Source: Thermoplasmata archaeon (lineage in GTDB: Archaea; Thermoplasmatota; Thermoplasmata; Thermoplasmatales; GCA-001856825). From it: 13,457 bases of DNA. The stretch lies in the NCBI GenBank assembly GCA_021793855.1, contig JAJYRY010000018.1:1-13457 (forward strand), written 5' to 3'. Under the pieces are notes generated by a model. That model did no database searches and was not told the DNA's origin. It saw nothing but the letters and a program-made list of their open reading frames with translations. Below are positions 1 to 6,434 of the stretch, one piece after another (positions within the stretch are counted from its first letter, which is position 1; the number at the start of each line of letters is the position of its first letter). The position numbers and the translations under genes are program-made.

Positions 1-1
1 C

Positions 2-64
2 AGGGAAGAAGAATTTCTGGAAAAACTCGACGAAGGGCTAGGCGAACAGATTGGAAGTTCCTAA
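2..64 (+). CDS. C-terminal tail of an upstream gene, probably pantoate kinase (partial)
   Basis: An open frame enters from the left edge and stops at TAA 62-64, giving a charged tail of about 20 residues that ends in EQIGSS. The following gene begins inside it at TTG 51, a 14-base overlap typical of co-translated operon partners. In archaea the gene just before phosphopantothenate synthetase is often the GHMP-family pantoate kinase, which makes that enzyme's substrate. The identity is therefore inferred from context only; the visible tail carries no diagnostic motif. Any other protein ending here would fit equally well. Confidence 0.45.
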   Translation, partial: REEEFLEKLDEGLGEQIGSS

Positions 65-788
65 GAGCCATCCAAGGTATGAGAGCCTTAAGAAAAGGGA
101 AACACTTTTGAGCTTTTACGAAAAGGGTATAGTTACGGTATCCGGATTGATCTCTCAGGGAAGGGGAGAGGCGTTTGATTATCTGATCGGGGAGAAGAGT
201 CAGGAATTTTCAGTAGAGGCGGAGAGGGCTGCAGTTGACAAGCTACTGAAATCTAAGAAAGCTGTGATATCCGTTAACGGTAACGCAGCAGCACTTGCCG
301 GCCCAGAGATAGTGAAGTTTTCCAAAAAATTTGGTATTACTGTTGAAGCCAATATATTCTACTGGTCGAAGGAAAGGATCGAAAGGATAGTTGCCTTTTT
401 CAGGGAAATGGGGCTGGAAATTCTCGGACTGAATCAAGACGCAATCATACCCGGTCTTGATAGCAACAGGGGGAAATGCGAGAGGAATGGGATATTTTCT
501 TCCGACACTGTCGTAATTCCTCTGGAGGACGGAGACAGGGCTGAGGCGCTCAAAAGGATGGGGAAGTTTGTGATAGCGATAGACCTAAACCCACTGTCTA
601 GAACATCAAGGTTTGCGGACATAAGCATCGTGGACGATGTTCAGCGCACTTTCAACAATTTCGTGAATTTCAAGCAGGCTGATTTTATAGATCACGCTTC
701 TTCATTTGACAATTCACGGAACCTGGCCAACGCAATTTCATTCATCGGAAAAAGGGCGACTTCTATTAAAGAATGGAATTCACAATGA
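51..788 (+). CDS. 4-phosphopantoate--beta-alanine ligase (archaeal phosphopantothenate synthetase)
   Basis: This cytosolic enzyme joins 4-phosphopantoate to beta-alanine using ATP, forming 4'-phosphopantothenate in the archaeal branch of CoA synthesis (former DUF137). Family signatures run through all 245 residues: PKSHPRYESL at 4-13, GLIxxGRGEAFDYLIGE at 32-48, a VNGNAAALA loop at 75-83, the ATP-site-like stretch starting GLDSNRGKCERNGIF at 135-149, and IPLEDGDRAEAL at 156-167 followed by IDLNPLSRTS at 177-186. The TTG start is chosen because PKSHPRYESL is the family N-terminus, an in-frame stop lies at 39-41, and the nearby ATG at 79 is out of frame. The GLI-SQ-GRGEAF motif more often reads GLI-AH-GRGEAF, a small variation. 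The 3' end overlaps the convergent ribL by 9 bases. Confidence 0.93.
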   Translation: MEVPKSHPRYESLKKRETLLSFYEKGIVTVSGLISQGRGEAFDYLIGEKSQEFSVEAERAAVDKLLKSKKAVISVNGNAAALAGPEIVKFSKKFGITVEANIFYWSKERIERIVAFFREMGLEILGLNQDAIIPGLDSNRGKCERNGIFSSDTVVIPLEDGDRAEALKRMGKFVIAIDLNPLSRTSRFADISIVDDVQRTFNNFVNFKQADFIDHASSFDNSRNLANAISFIGKRATSIKEWNSQ

Positions 789-1202
789 TCTCGTCTTGAG
801 CAACTTTATTATTTTTCTTGTCCCGTTAAATTCGCTTTCCGAATACTGGGAAACCTTCACAACCTTTAGTTCAAGTCCCCTCTTCTTTCCCTCTGCCACA
901 ATTTCATCAGGATTGAATTCCTGATCATACCCAAGTGCGACTATATCGGGCCTCACTTCACTCAGAATATCGTAAATGTTCCCCTCGACCCCCAGTATCG
1001 CCCTGTCAACGGGTTTCAGTGAGCCAACCATAGCCACCCTGATGTTTTCCGGTATGAAAGGCAATCTCTTTATTTTCTGAGCGACCGAATCCCTTGCAAC
1101 TACCACTACCAGCTCATCCCCAAGTTTCTTTGCTTCGGTCAGGAAATGGACATGACCCGGATGAAGTATGTCGAAAACTCCGGTTGCGAGAACCCTAATC
1201 AT
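780..1202 (-). CDS. ribL: FAD synthetase, archaeal RibL type (cytidylyltransferase fold)
   Basis: This is a small nucleotidyltransferase of the archaeal RibL family, which transfers AMP from ATP to FMN to make FAD. The 140-residue length matches the family. The N-terminal TGVFDILHPGHVHFL (7-21) contains the HxGH nucleotide-binding motif (HPGH 14-17). VD-x-AILG follows at 65-71, then GYDQ at 91-94 and a C-terminal GTRKI (127-131) in the place of the usual S/T-x-K-I motif. Related cytidylyltransferases (glycerol-3-phosphate or ethanolamine-phosphate type) share the fold, so the substrate follows from family resemblance. It lies 29 bases downstream of rimI on the same strand. No SD precedes ATG 1202, but a TATA-like ATTATTTA lies 26 bases upstream, so it may have its own leaderless transcript. 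Confidence 0.88.
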   Translation of the reverse strand: MIRVLATGVFDILHPGHVHFLTEAKKLGDELVVVVARDSVAQKIKRLPFIPENIRVAMVGSLKPVDRAILGVEGNIYDILSEVRPDIVALGYDQEFNPDEIVAEGKKRGLELKVVKVSQYSESEFNGTRKIIKLLKTRSL

Positions 1203-1224
1203 TCTCAGGAGAATTCAACTTGCC

Positions 1225-1232
1225 TAAATAAT
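1225..1232 (-). promoter_or_regulatory. TATA-like element for ribL
   Basis: Minus-strand ATTATTTA is centred about 26 bases before the ribL ATG at 1202, the usual archaeal TATA-to-start distance for a leaderless mRNA. It sits exactly at the 3' end of rimI. ribL could therefore be transcribed independently as well as by read-through. The call rests on sequence and spacing only. Confidence 0.45.
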
Positions 1233-1708
1233 CATTTCACTTGAAGCGACTTTGAAAGTCTTATTGCGTTCTTTGAACCGTCGTAAGGGGTATGGTAATA
1301 GTCTGGGACCAGCAACTCGTTCGCATATCCACTGTTCTTGTAGAGCTTTCGTGCAGCAATGTTCCTCTCAAACGTCTCCAGAATTATGAGAGTGCATTTC
1401 ATTTCTACGGATATTTTCTCGACTTCGTCAAGAAGGATTTTCCCAATTCTTCTCCCCTGGAAATCAGGGTCCACTGCTATGCTTTCAAGGTGAGATATTT
1501 TAGAGTTTTTCCTGAAATAGACAGAAGCATATCCAACGATCTTATTTTCCAGGACAGCCACTACCGTTACAGAATTGGCTATCTCTAGCATGTATCTCAG
1601 AGAGGGGTAGTCATACGCATGACTTCCAAACGCCCTGTTCTCTATTCTTGTTATTTCTTCAATGTCCTTGATGGAGCCTCTTCTCAAAAGGGGGTCAGAA
1701 ATCTTCAT
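1232..1708 (-). CDS. rimI: GNAT N-acetyltransferase, RimI/Ard1-like
   Basis: This is an acetyl-CoA-dependent N-acetyltransferase resembling the archaeal RimI/Ard1 enzymes that acetylate protein N-termini. From ATG 1708 it has 158 residues: an N-terminal LRRGSIKDIEEITRIENRAF (8-27), the strand HLESIAVDP (73-81), the acetyl-CoA-binding Q-G-R-R-I-G-K (84-90), and a C-terminal NIAARKLYKNSGY (116-128) leading to a VPDYYHTPYDG loop. The frame stays open to an ATG at 1840, but the extra residues look non-homologous and would start upstream of the predicted transcription start, so an ATG at 1708 or 1711 is preferred. This start has no SD at a good distance. It lies inside the end of a small ORF that does have one, which implies translational coupling or a frameshift. 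The exact substrate is unknown. Confidence 0.85.
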   Translation of the reverse strand: MKISDPLLRRGSIKDIEEITRIENRAFGSHAYDYPSLRYMLEIANSVTVVAVLENKIVGYASVYFRKNSKISHLESIAVDPDFQGRRIGKILLDEVEKISVEMKCTLIILETFERNIAARKLYKNSGYANELLVPDYYHTPYDGSKNAIRLSKSLQVK

Positions 1709-1754
1709 CATCCTCATAGTCTTCGTCATCATCCGGTCTTCTCTTTGCCAACAT
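1695..1754 (-). CDS. 19-residue acidic small ORF overlapping the rimI start
   Basis: ATG 1754 to TGA 1695 encodes MLAKRRPDDDEDYEDDEDF, with 11 of its last 12 residues being D, E or Y. An 8-base SD identical to the archaeal consensus (AGGAGGTG, 1760-1767) lies 5 bases before the ATG. A TATA-like box at 1789-1800 predicts transcription starting near 1770, just ahead of that SD. The signals for this unit are thus set for the small ORF and not for rimI, whose ATG is 14 bases inside the ORF in the +1 frame. It may be a leader peptide coupling translation into rimI. It may instead be the true N-terminus of the acetyltransferase, separated by one base: loss of one T in the last codons would read straight into DPLLRRGSIKD. 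I recognise no homologue. Confidence 0.6.
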   Translation of the reverse strand: MLAKRRPDDDEDYEDDEDF

Positions 1755-1759
1755 GAGGG

Positions 1760-1767
1760 CACCTCCT
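1760..1767 (-). promoter_or_regulatory. Strong Shine-Dalgarno site for the small ORF
   Basis: Minus-strand AGGAGGTG pairs over its full length with the archaeal 16S 3' end and sits 5 bases before ATG 1754. It is the best SD in the window. It decides that translation of this transcript begins at the small ORF and not at rimI. Confidence 0.75.
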
Positions 1768-1788
1768 CAGTTGGGGTGATGGAAATTG

Positions 1789-1800
1789 ATATATTAAAAA
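1789..1800 (-). promoter_or_regulatory. TATA-like promoter element for the small ORF-rimI unit
   Basis: Minus-strand TTTTTAATATAT is A/T-only and centred about 25 bases before a predicted transcription start near 1770. That gives a short leader of about 15 bases holding the SD. It is divergent from the DUF2130 promoter about 75 bases away. Confidence 0.55.
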
Positions 1801-1872
1801 TTTCTTCCTTTCTCCTTTGACATCGAGAGATATTCGGCATCTTCGCATGCTCATATTATTGACCACATCAAA

Positions 1873-1883
1873 AAATAATTAAT
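1873..1883 (+). promoter_or_regulatory. TATA-like element for the DUF2130 gene
   Basis: AAATAATTAA is centred about 28 bases upstream of ATG 1906, with no SD between. This predicts a leaderless transcript. Confidence 0.45.
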
Positions 1884-1905
1884 GGTCTGGGAAATTGGAT
1901 AGATC

Positions 1906-3048
1906 ATGGCCGAAGACACAGTAACTTGCTCTAAGTGTGGAGCCGAGATTCCCGTTTCAACCGCACTGAGAGAGTCCATAGAATCAAAGGCAAACGAACT
2001 GTACGAAAAGAAGTTCAAATCAGAGATGGAAAAGAAAATCGTCGATGAGAGAGAGAAATTGAAGGAGAGACTGGGGGAGGAGTTCAACTCAAAGTTTTCT
2101 CAGATGGAGGACAGCATATCGATAAAGGAAAGGCATCTGCAGGAAAGTCAGAAGAGGGAGAGCGAAGAGAGGAAGAAGAGGATGGAACTGGAGGAGAATC
2201 TCAGGGAACAGAAAATCGCATCGGAAAGACTGCTGGACGAAGAGAAAGTGAAGATGAGAGAAAGCTTGAGGAGGGAGTATAATGAAGAATTCAATCTCAA
2301 GAGCAGGGAGATTCAGCAAACCAATGATAGTCTGATGAAGCAGGTTCAGGAACTGAAGCAAAAAATCGAGCAGGGCTCACAGCAGCTTCAGGGGGAGGTC
2401 CTTGAGGAGGAGCTAGAGGACAGGTTGAGGGGTGCATTCCCAATGGATGCGGTCGTCCCAGTAACTCAGGGGACAAAGGGCCCGGATCTCATACACACGG
2501 TGAAGAATTCGGCTGGAATAGACTCAGGAATAATAGCATGGGAGACAAAGAGGACGAAGGAATGGAAGGATGAATGGATTATGAAACTCAAGGGAGATCT
2601 CGTAAACTATAATGCAGAAACGGGGGTAATAGTCACGAAGTCTCTGCCGAAAGACATCTCTACGTTTGGGGTGAAGAACGGGATTCTCGTCACTAATTTT
2701 GAGAATGCGGTCCCACTCGCAATCATTGCAAGAATGAACCTGATCGAGCTTGCAAGACAGAGGAGGTTGGGGGAGAGCAGCAATGAAACCAAGGACATTC
2801 TCTACCATTACCTCACCAGCACGCAGTTCAGGCAGAGGGTTGAAGCAGTGGCGGATGGTATAGTGCGGATGAGAAACGATATAGAATCGGAAAAGAGGTC
2901 GATGGAGAGACAATGGGCCAAGAGAACGAAGGAGATAGACAAGGCTATTGGAAGCATCTCGGGGATGTTCGGAGACCTTCAAGGGATAATTGGTCCCAGT
3001 CTCTCAAATGTGAAGGTCCTGAGCCTTCCAGATCACGATGAGGAATAA
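1906..3048 (+). CDS. DUF2130 family protein: zinc knuckle, coiled coil, PD-(D/E)XK-like core
   Basis: This 380-residue protein belongs to the uncharacterised DUF2130 family. The N-terminus carries a single CSKCG (C8, C11), half of a zinc ribbon. Residues about 21-165 form a long charged E/K/R/Q-rich coiled coil. The conserved core begins at GEVLEEELEDRLRGAFP (163-179) and contains KGPDLIHTV (191-199), then IIAWETKRTKEWKDEWI (209-225), and ITKSLP-type and GILVTNF strands. The D194...E213-x-K215 spacing matches a PD-(D/E)XK nuclease-like active site. I recall this family being placed in that superfamily, but no activity is known to me. A second charged helical stretch (about 320-345) precedes the acidic C-terminus. 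The gene stands alone, divergent from rimI and convergent with the DUF998 gene. It is probably leaderless and cytosolic, with no membrane segments. Confidence 0.85.
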   Translation: MAEDTVTCSKCGAEIPVSTALRESIESKANELYEKKFKSEMEKKIVDEREKLKERLGEEFNSKFSQMEDSISIKERHLQESQKRESEERKKRMELEENLREQKIASERLLDEEKVKMRESLRREYNEEFNLKSREIQQTNDSLMKQVQELKQKIEQGSQQLQGEVLEEELEDRLRGAFPMDAVVPVTQGTKGPDLIHTVKNSAGIDSGIIAWETKRTKEWKDEWIMKLKGDLVNYNAETGVIVTKSLPKDISTFGVKNGILVTNFENAVPLAIIARMNLIELARQRRLGESSNETKDILYHYLTSTQFRQRVEAVADGIVRMRNDIESEKRSMERQWAKRTKEIDKAIGSISGMFGDLQGIIGPSLSNVKVLSLPDHDEE

Positions 3049-3111
3049 CAAGGCCAGTCAGTTCTAGCCATCCCCTGACTTCCAAGCAATTGGCCGCAAA
3101 TTTTCTGCAAT

Positions 3112-3687
3112 CTACTTGTAAGACAATCCTGTCAAGAATGCCCCGTAACCTATTCCCCATAGAAGGAAGGGATAAACGATCAGTCTCTCCCAGCCGCCGA
3201 CGCCTATAATGGGTGACCCAAAGAACATGTAGAAGATGATTGCGATGTACGAGACCACTCCAAGAGCGACCGACATGAACTTAAAGGGAGAGGTCTGGTA
3301 CCTGTAGGCGTAGATTGCGGTCAATGGTCCCATTATGAATGTTAAGTCCGAAACATATCCGTGAAGCGCTCCATAGCTCTCATTGAAAACACCAACCAGA
3401 AGTGCACCGACACCGGTCAGTCCTAACAGGATGGGGAACACCTTTACGTCGAAACCGCGATACAGAAAGAATGCTGATGCTATAACCGCAATCCCAAGGA
3501 CAGAAATGGACGTGTCGAAGAGGAATCCCGTTGGACCGACTCCGAGATCACTGATGTAATTGTTTGCAATGCTGTAGCCGTGATAGAGTGCCTCTGTGAT
3601 AAACAACATAATGGTAAATTGAACGGCAAAAACAAAAAGCAGAACTCCAGCTACGTTTAGGCTTTTTTTGGAAGCTATCTTTTCCAC
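3112..3687 (-). CDS. DUF998 family integral membrane protein
   Basis: This is a 191-residue hydrophobic protein with about six membrane helices, near residues 11-33, 55-75, 83-100, 112-129, 136-156 and 165-188. The NNYISDLGVGPTG stretch after the first helix (42-54) and a second GYVSDL (110-115) are typical of DUF998, a family of unknown function. Conserved polar residues E32, N42-N43, D47, H109 and D114 sit at membrane borders. The start is GTG 3687. No SD is visible, and a TATA-like AGTTTTATTA lies about 28 bases upstream, consistent with a leaderless mRNA. It is divergent from the hydrolase gene, with only 72 bases for both promoters. No function can be assigned from sequence. Confidence 0.8.
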   Translation of the reverse strand: MEKIASKKSLNVAGVLLFVFAVQFTIMLFITEALYHGYSIANNYISDLGVGPTGFLFDTSISVLGIAVIASAFFLYRGFDVKVFPILLGLTGVGALLVGVFNESYGALHGYVSDLTFIMGPLTAIYAYRYQTSPFKFMSVALGVVSYIAIIFYMFFGSPIIGVGGWERLIVYPFLLWGIGYGAFLTGLSYK

Positions 3688-3710
3688 GGACTAGTATAAT
3701 TTGTACCTGC

Positions 3711-3720
3711 TAATAAAACT
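3711..3720 (-). promoter_or_regulatory. TATA-like element for the DUF998 gene
   Basis: Minus-strand AGTTTTATTA lies about 28 bases before GTG 3687. With no SD present, a leaderless transcript is predicted. Confidence 0.4.
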
Positions 3721-3729
3721 AATTGAATA

Positions 3730-3743
3730 ACGCTTTATTGCGT
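3730..3743 (+). promoter_or_regulatory. TATA element of the hydrolase gene framed by a short palindrome
   Basis: ACGC-TTTATT-GCGT: the A/T core (3734-3739) is centred about 24 bases before GTG 3760, and 4-base inverted arms flank it exactly. The core is a credible TATA box. The flanking symmetry could be an operator whose occupation would block TBP, or chance, given the short arms. Confidence 0.45.
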
Positions 3744-3759
3744 GACAGCCTTTTAGACG

Positions 3760-4467
3760 GTGTTCAGAAGGAGTTTCGAGTCCTCATATGGAACCATATC
3801 TTACATCGAGAGAAGTGGAAAAATCCCGGTTATCTTCCTTCACGGTCTGGGTGGGACAGGTAACTCTTGGATGAAGTTGCCACAGCATCTGAAGGAAGGT
3901 ATCGGTCTCTATTTTCTTGACTTGGTGGGTCAGGGAAGGTCAGCGAAACCCGACATCGAGTACACCATCAGTGTGCAGGAAGACGTGATAGGGGAACTAA
4001 CAGAAGCCCTGGGTCTGGAAGATGTCTCTCTAGTAGGCAATTCTTACGGAGGATGGGTAGCAATGCGCTATTCACTCGACAGAAAGCAACCCACTCACCT
4101 GGTGCTGGAAGACAGCGCTGGAGTAAACAGAACGTTCGGAGAAATGGAAGAGGGAAGCAGAGACCAATTCGTGGAAATGGTAGTGCGCGGCAACCCAATG
4201 AACGCTCGGTCGGTCATATCCAACATAGTGAAGAATAACTCTAATCCCAGCTGGAAACTCAAGGAGTCCGAATTGAAGAAATTAAAGGCGAAGACGCTGA
4301 TCATATGGGGAAAGGATGACGAGGTCATCCCAATTGAAAACGGAAGGATGCTCCATGCATATATACAGGGAAGCACCCTCGTCGAGATAGAAAATGGGAA
4401 TCACGTACCTCACGTCCAATTTCCAGAGAAATTCGCAGATCTCCTGAATACTTTCTTGACAACTTGA
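3760..4467 (+). CDS. Alpha/beta hydrolase (MhpC-like serine hydrolase)
   Basis: This is a soluble alpha/beta-hydrolase-fold enzyme of 235 residues with a complete triad. The oxyanion-hole HGLGG is at 28-32, the nucleophile elbow G-N-S95-Y-G-G at 93-98, the acid in GKDDEVIP (184-191, D187 most likely), and the histidine in GNHVPH (H215). The LDLVGQGRSAKP segment (53-64) matches the typical strand-4 region. The cap domain (about 120-172) is short and helical. Relatives include C-C bond hydrolases, esterases and proline iminopeptidases, so the substrate cannot be named. GTG 3760 is chosen because the TATA element lies about 24 bases upstream and the residues FRRSFESSYGTISYIERSG fit the usual first two strands. 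It appears monocistronic, followed by a gap of 47 bases. Confidence 0.85.
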   Translation: MFRRSFESSYGTISYIERSGKIPVIFLHGLGGTGNSWMKLPQHLKEGIGLYFLDLVGQGRSAKPDIEYTISVQEDVIGELTEALGLEDVSLVGNSYGGWVAMRYSLDRKQPTHLVLEDSAGVNRTFGEMEEGSRDQFVEMVVRGNPMNARSVISNIVKNNSNPSWKLKESELKKLKAKTLIIWGKDDEVIPIENGRMLHAYIQGSTLVEIENGNHVPHVQFPEKFADLLNTFLTT

Positions 4468-4485
4468 TTTATGGAAAACCAGAAA

Positions 4486-4495
4486 TCTTATATTC
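4486..4495 (+). promoter_or_regulatory. TATA-like element for the RHH-like gene
   Basis: TCTTATATTC is centred about 25 bases before ATG 4515. This favours that ATG over the in-frame TTG at 4506 and predicts a leaderless mRNA. Confidence 0.45.
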
Positions 4496-4514
4496 CAGAT
4501 AACCATTGTCCTTC

Positions 4515-4973
4515 ATGACGGATGAAAAAGAAAAGAATGATCGCCAAGACACAGAAAATGTATCGATCAAGGGAATACAAAAGAGGGTCTATGCTAGAGT
4601 GAAAGACCTTGCAAGGGACACCGGTAAAACTGTCGGAGATTTAACCAACGACGCCTTCAAGGTCCTGCTTGCGGCTGCAGGGGAGACAAAGAAGGTCGGG
4701 GAAGAATTTTTCCAGGCGGTAAAAGACTCGAAAATCACTTACATCCAGGATCTGAACTCAATAGAGATATCCGGGCCCGAACTCGTCAAGAACAACAAGA
4801 AAATCAGCTTCAAGAATATCGGAAACCTCACATTCAAGAACATGTCTGAAGAGGATTTTGAGAGCTACGTCGATTCCATAGTGAACGTAAAGGTCCTGGA
4901 AATTCCAAAGGATATTTCAAAGTTCAAAGTCCTCGAGAGGGCAAAGTACATCGATGATCTAAAGTACTCCTGA
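4515..4973 (+). CDS. Unknown protein with ribbon-helix-helix-like N-terminus
   Basis: I do not recognise a named family. From ATG 4515 the protein has 152 residues. A charged N-terminus (1-14) leads to VSIKGIQKRVYARVKDLARDTG (16-37), then KTVGDLTNDAFKVLLAA (38-54). This strand, helix, TGKT-type turn and second helix pattern is what ribbon-helix-helix (CopG/Arc) DNA-binding domains look like. The rest (about 65-152) has alternating short beta segments: ITYIQDLNSIEISG, KKISFKNIGNLTFKN and VLEIPKDISKFKVLERAKYI. It may sense a ligand or mediate oligomers. It sits just upstream of the TauE/SafE exporter, whose promoter holds an inverted repeat, so a role as regulator of the exporter is possible but is only inference. 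A TTG at 4506 is an alternative start. Confidence 0.6.
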   Translation: MTDEKEKNDRQDTENVSIKGIQKRVYARVKDLARDTGKTVGDLTNDAFKVLLAAAGETKKVGEEFFQAVKDSKITYIQDLNSIEISGPELVKNNKKISFKNIGNLTFKNMSEEDFESYVDSIVNVKVLEIPKDISKFKVLERAKYIDDLKYS

Positions 4974-4989
4974 GATGCGGGGAAATTTA

Positions 4990-5012
4990 TTCGGTAAGGT
5001 TCGCATACCGAA
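4990..5012 (+). promoter_or_regulatory. Perfect inverted repeat (operator candidate) upstream of the TauE/SafE gene
   Basis: TTCGGTA (4990-4996) and TACCGAA (5006-5012) are exact reverse complements around a 9-base spacer. A TATA-like AAATTTATT ends on the left arm (4983-4991), and a second, AAAATTAATC, lies just downstream (5016-5025). Either way the repeat touches a likely promoter. No T-run follows it, so an operator fits better than a terminator. Confidence 0.55.
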
Positions 5013-5030
5013 AAGCAAAATTAATCTGTT

Positions 5031-5921
5031 GTGTTTGGATTAACCCGAGTGTTTGATTTAGTTCTGTACCTCATTTTAATATTAGTTGCATCAGTTTTTG
5101 CGGGCATCATAGGTTCAATGGCTGGATTGGGTGGAGGAGTACTAATAGTTCCATTCCTGACTCTTTATTTTCACGTGCCCATCTATCTTGCAATAGGAGC
5201 ATCCATCGTTTCTGTTATAGCAACGTCAAGCGGGTCAGCGTCTGCGTATGTGAAGGACAAGATTTCAAACATTAGAGTGGGTACTTTCCTAGTCTTGTTC
5301 ACGACTACGGGTGCAATAGTTGGTGCATTCTTGGGACTGCGCATCAAAAACCCAGCGGCAATATACCTTATTTTTGGAATTGTTCTTTTGATTTCTGTCC
5401 TTCCACTCATCAAGAAGATTGGAGAGGTCAACCAGCCGGAAAATATCAAGAACGACCCAATCGCCGAAAGAATGTCGCTCCAATCCCACTATCACAATCT
5501 CGAATTGGATAAAGAAGTGAACTACAACGTTTCGGGGGTCAAGAGTGGTTCAGCAATGATGTTCGTTGCCGGAATACTGTCGGGATTACTCGGAATTGGT
5601 TCAGGAGTCTTCAAGGTCATTGCCATGGATCTCTTCATGAAGCTACCAATCAAGGTATCCACTACGACTTCTAACTTCATGATCGGGATGACAGCGGCCG
5701 CCAGTGCTGGAATATATTTCTTCAACGGCGACGTCAATCCCTATATTGCAGCCCCCGTTGCAATTGGAGTCCTCATCGGCGCATTAGTTGGGTCGCGGCT
5801 CCTTATGAAAGTCAGGGGTAGAACAGTAAGGATCCTGTTTGCGGCGGTAATTCTCGTTGTTGCGATAGAAATGTTGCGGAGTGGGGTGTTGCTAATAGGC
5901 GGGATGGGGTTGCACCTATGA
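5031..5921 (+). CDS. Sulfite exporter TauE/SafE family membrane protein
   Basis: This 296-residue polytopic transporter belongs to the TauE/SafE (former DUF81) family, whose members are linked to export of sulfite, sulfoacetate and related anions. It has the family's two-repeat design. Repeat one begins SVFAGIIGSMAGLGGGVLIVPFL (21-43). Repeat two begins FVAGILSGLLGIGSGVFKVIAM (178-199), so both small-residue G-x-x-G-x-G signatures are present. A hydrophilic loop (about 129-165) separates the halves. About eight membrane helices are expected. GTG 5031 is the start used here. GTG 5049 is an alternative if transcription starts from the second TATA-like box, which would remove six residues and make it leaderless. 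The last 4 bases overlap the DUF1634 gene (ATGA). The actual substrate is unknown. Confidence 0.88.
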   Translation: MFGLTRVFDLVLYLILILVASVFAGIIGSMAGLGGGVLIVPFLTLYFHVPIYLAIGASIVSVIATSSGSASAYVKDKISNIRVGTFLVLFTTTGAIVGAFLGLRIKNPAAIYLIFGIVLLISVLPLIKKIGEVNQPENIKNDPIAERMSLQSHYHNLELDKEVNYNVSGVKSGSAMMFVAGILSGLLGIGSGVFKVIAMDLFMKLPIKVSTTTSNFMIGMTAAASAGIYFFNGDVNPYIAAPVAIGVLIGALVGSRLLMKVRGRTVRILFAAVILVVAIEMLRSGVLLIGGMGLHL

Positions 5922-6355
5922 GTACTGGCAAAGAAAGACTGTTTGAAAAAGAAAAGGAAGAAGAGGAGAAAATATCCTCCAAGGTCCTCTCGTTTTATCT
6001 CATATGGAGTGTAATCATATCCCTATCTGTGATTGTGATAGGTCTCATAACATACCTTGCAACAGACTCTACCGGTTATCTGAAGGTGCCAATAGATATA
6101 CTGTTGCAGTCATATGGACCAAATACTGCTGTCTTTCCCCACTACCTGGGTACAATCACATACGGAGTTTTCAAGTTCAAGTCATTTGCAATCATTCAGC
6201 TTGGAGTTCTACTGTTGATACTCTCTCCGTTCGGGAGAATTTTCATTCAGGTTTTGATCTATGCAAGGGAGAGGGACAGAACATTCGTGGTCATTGCAGC
6301 AACAGTATTCGTTGTACTCCTGTTCTCTCTATATCTGTCAAAATATATTCAGTAA
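5918..6355 (+). CDS. DUF1634 family membrane protein, partner of the TauE/SafE exporter
   Basis: This is a 145-residue membrane protein with a highly charged N-terminus (ERLFEKEKEEEEKISSK, 6-22), a first helix at about 26-47, an extracytoplasmic-looking loop (50-87), a second helix at about 88-114 and a third at about 122-141. The SFAIIQLGVLLLILSPFGRI segment (89-108) is typical of DUF1634, a family repeatedly found beside TauE/SafE genes. The ATGA overlap (5918-5921) with the exporter implies translational coupling and a shared job, possibly as an accessory subunit. No enzymatic motif is visible. The operon ends 3' of this gene, with a hairpin and T-run about 80 bases downstream. Confidence 0.8.
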   Translation: MSTGKERLFEKEKEEEEKISSKVLSFYLIWSVIISLSVIVIGLITYLATDSTGYLKVPIDILLQSYGPNTAVFPHYLGTITYGVFKFKSFAIIQLGVLLLILSPFGRIFIQVLIYARERDRTFVVIAATVFVVLLFSLYLSKYIQ

Positions 6356-6434
6356 ATAGATCAATAAAGGTTCTCGATCAGACTAGGTGAGATTTGGGCA
6401 GAGTAGCAGATCCAGATATGCAATCCTGCGTGGA

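Noticed and set aside
1292..1588. Plus-strand open frame of 98 codons
   Set aside because: Antisense shadow of the rimI gene, with no promoter or SD and no recognisable content.
3056..3080. AGTCAG-N13-CTGACT inverted repeat between convergent genes, as a terminator
   Set aside because: Short stem, long loop and no T-run on either strand; likely chance.
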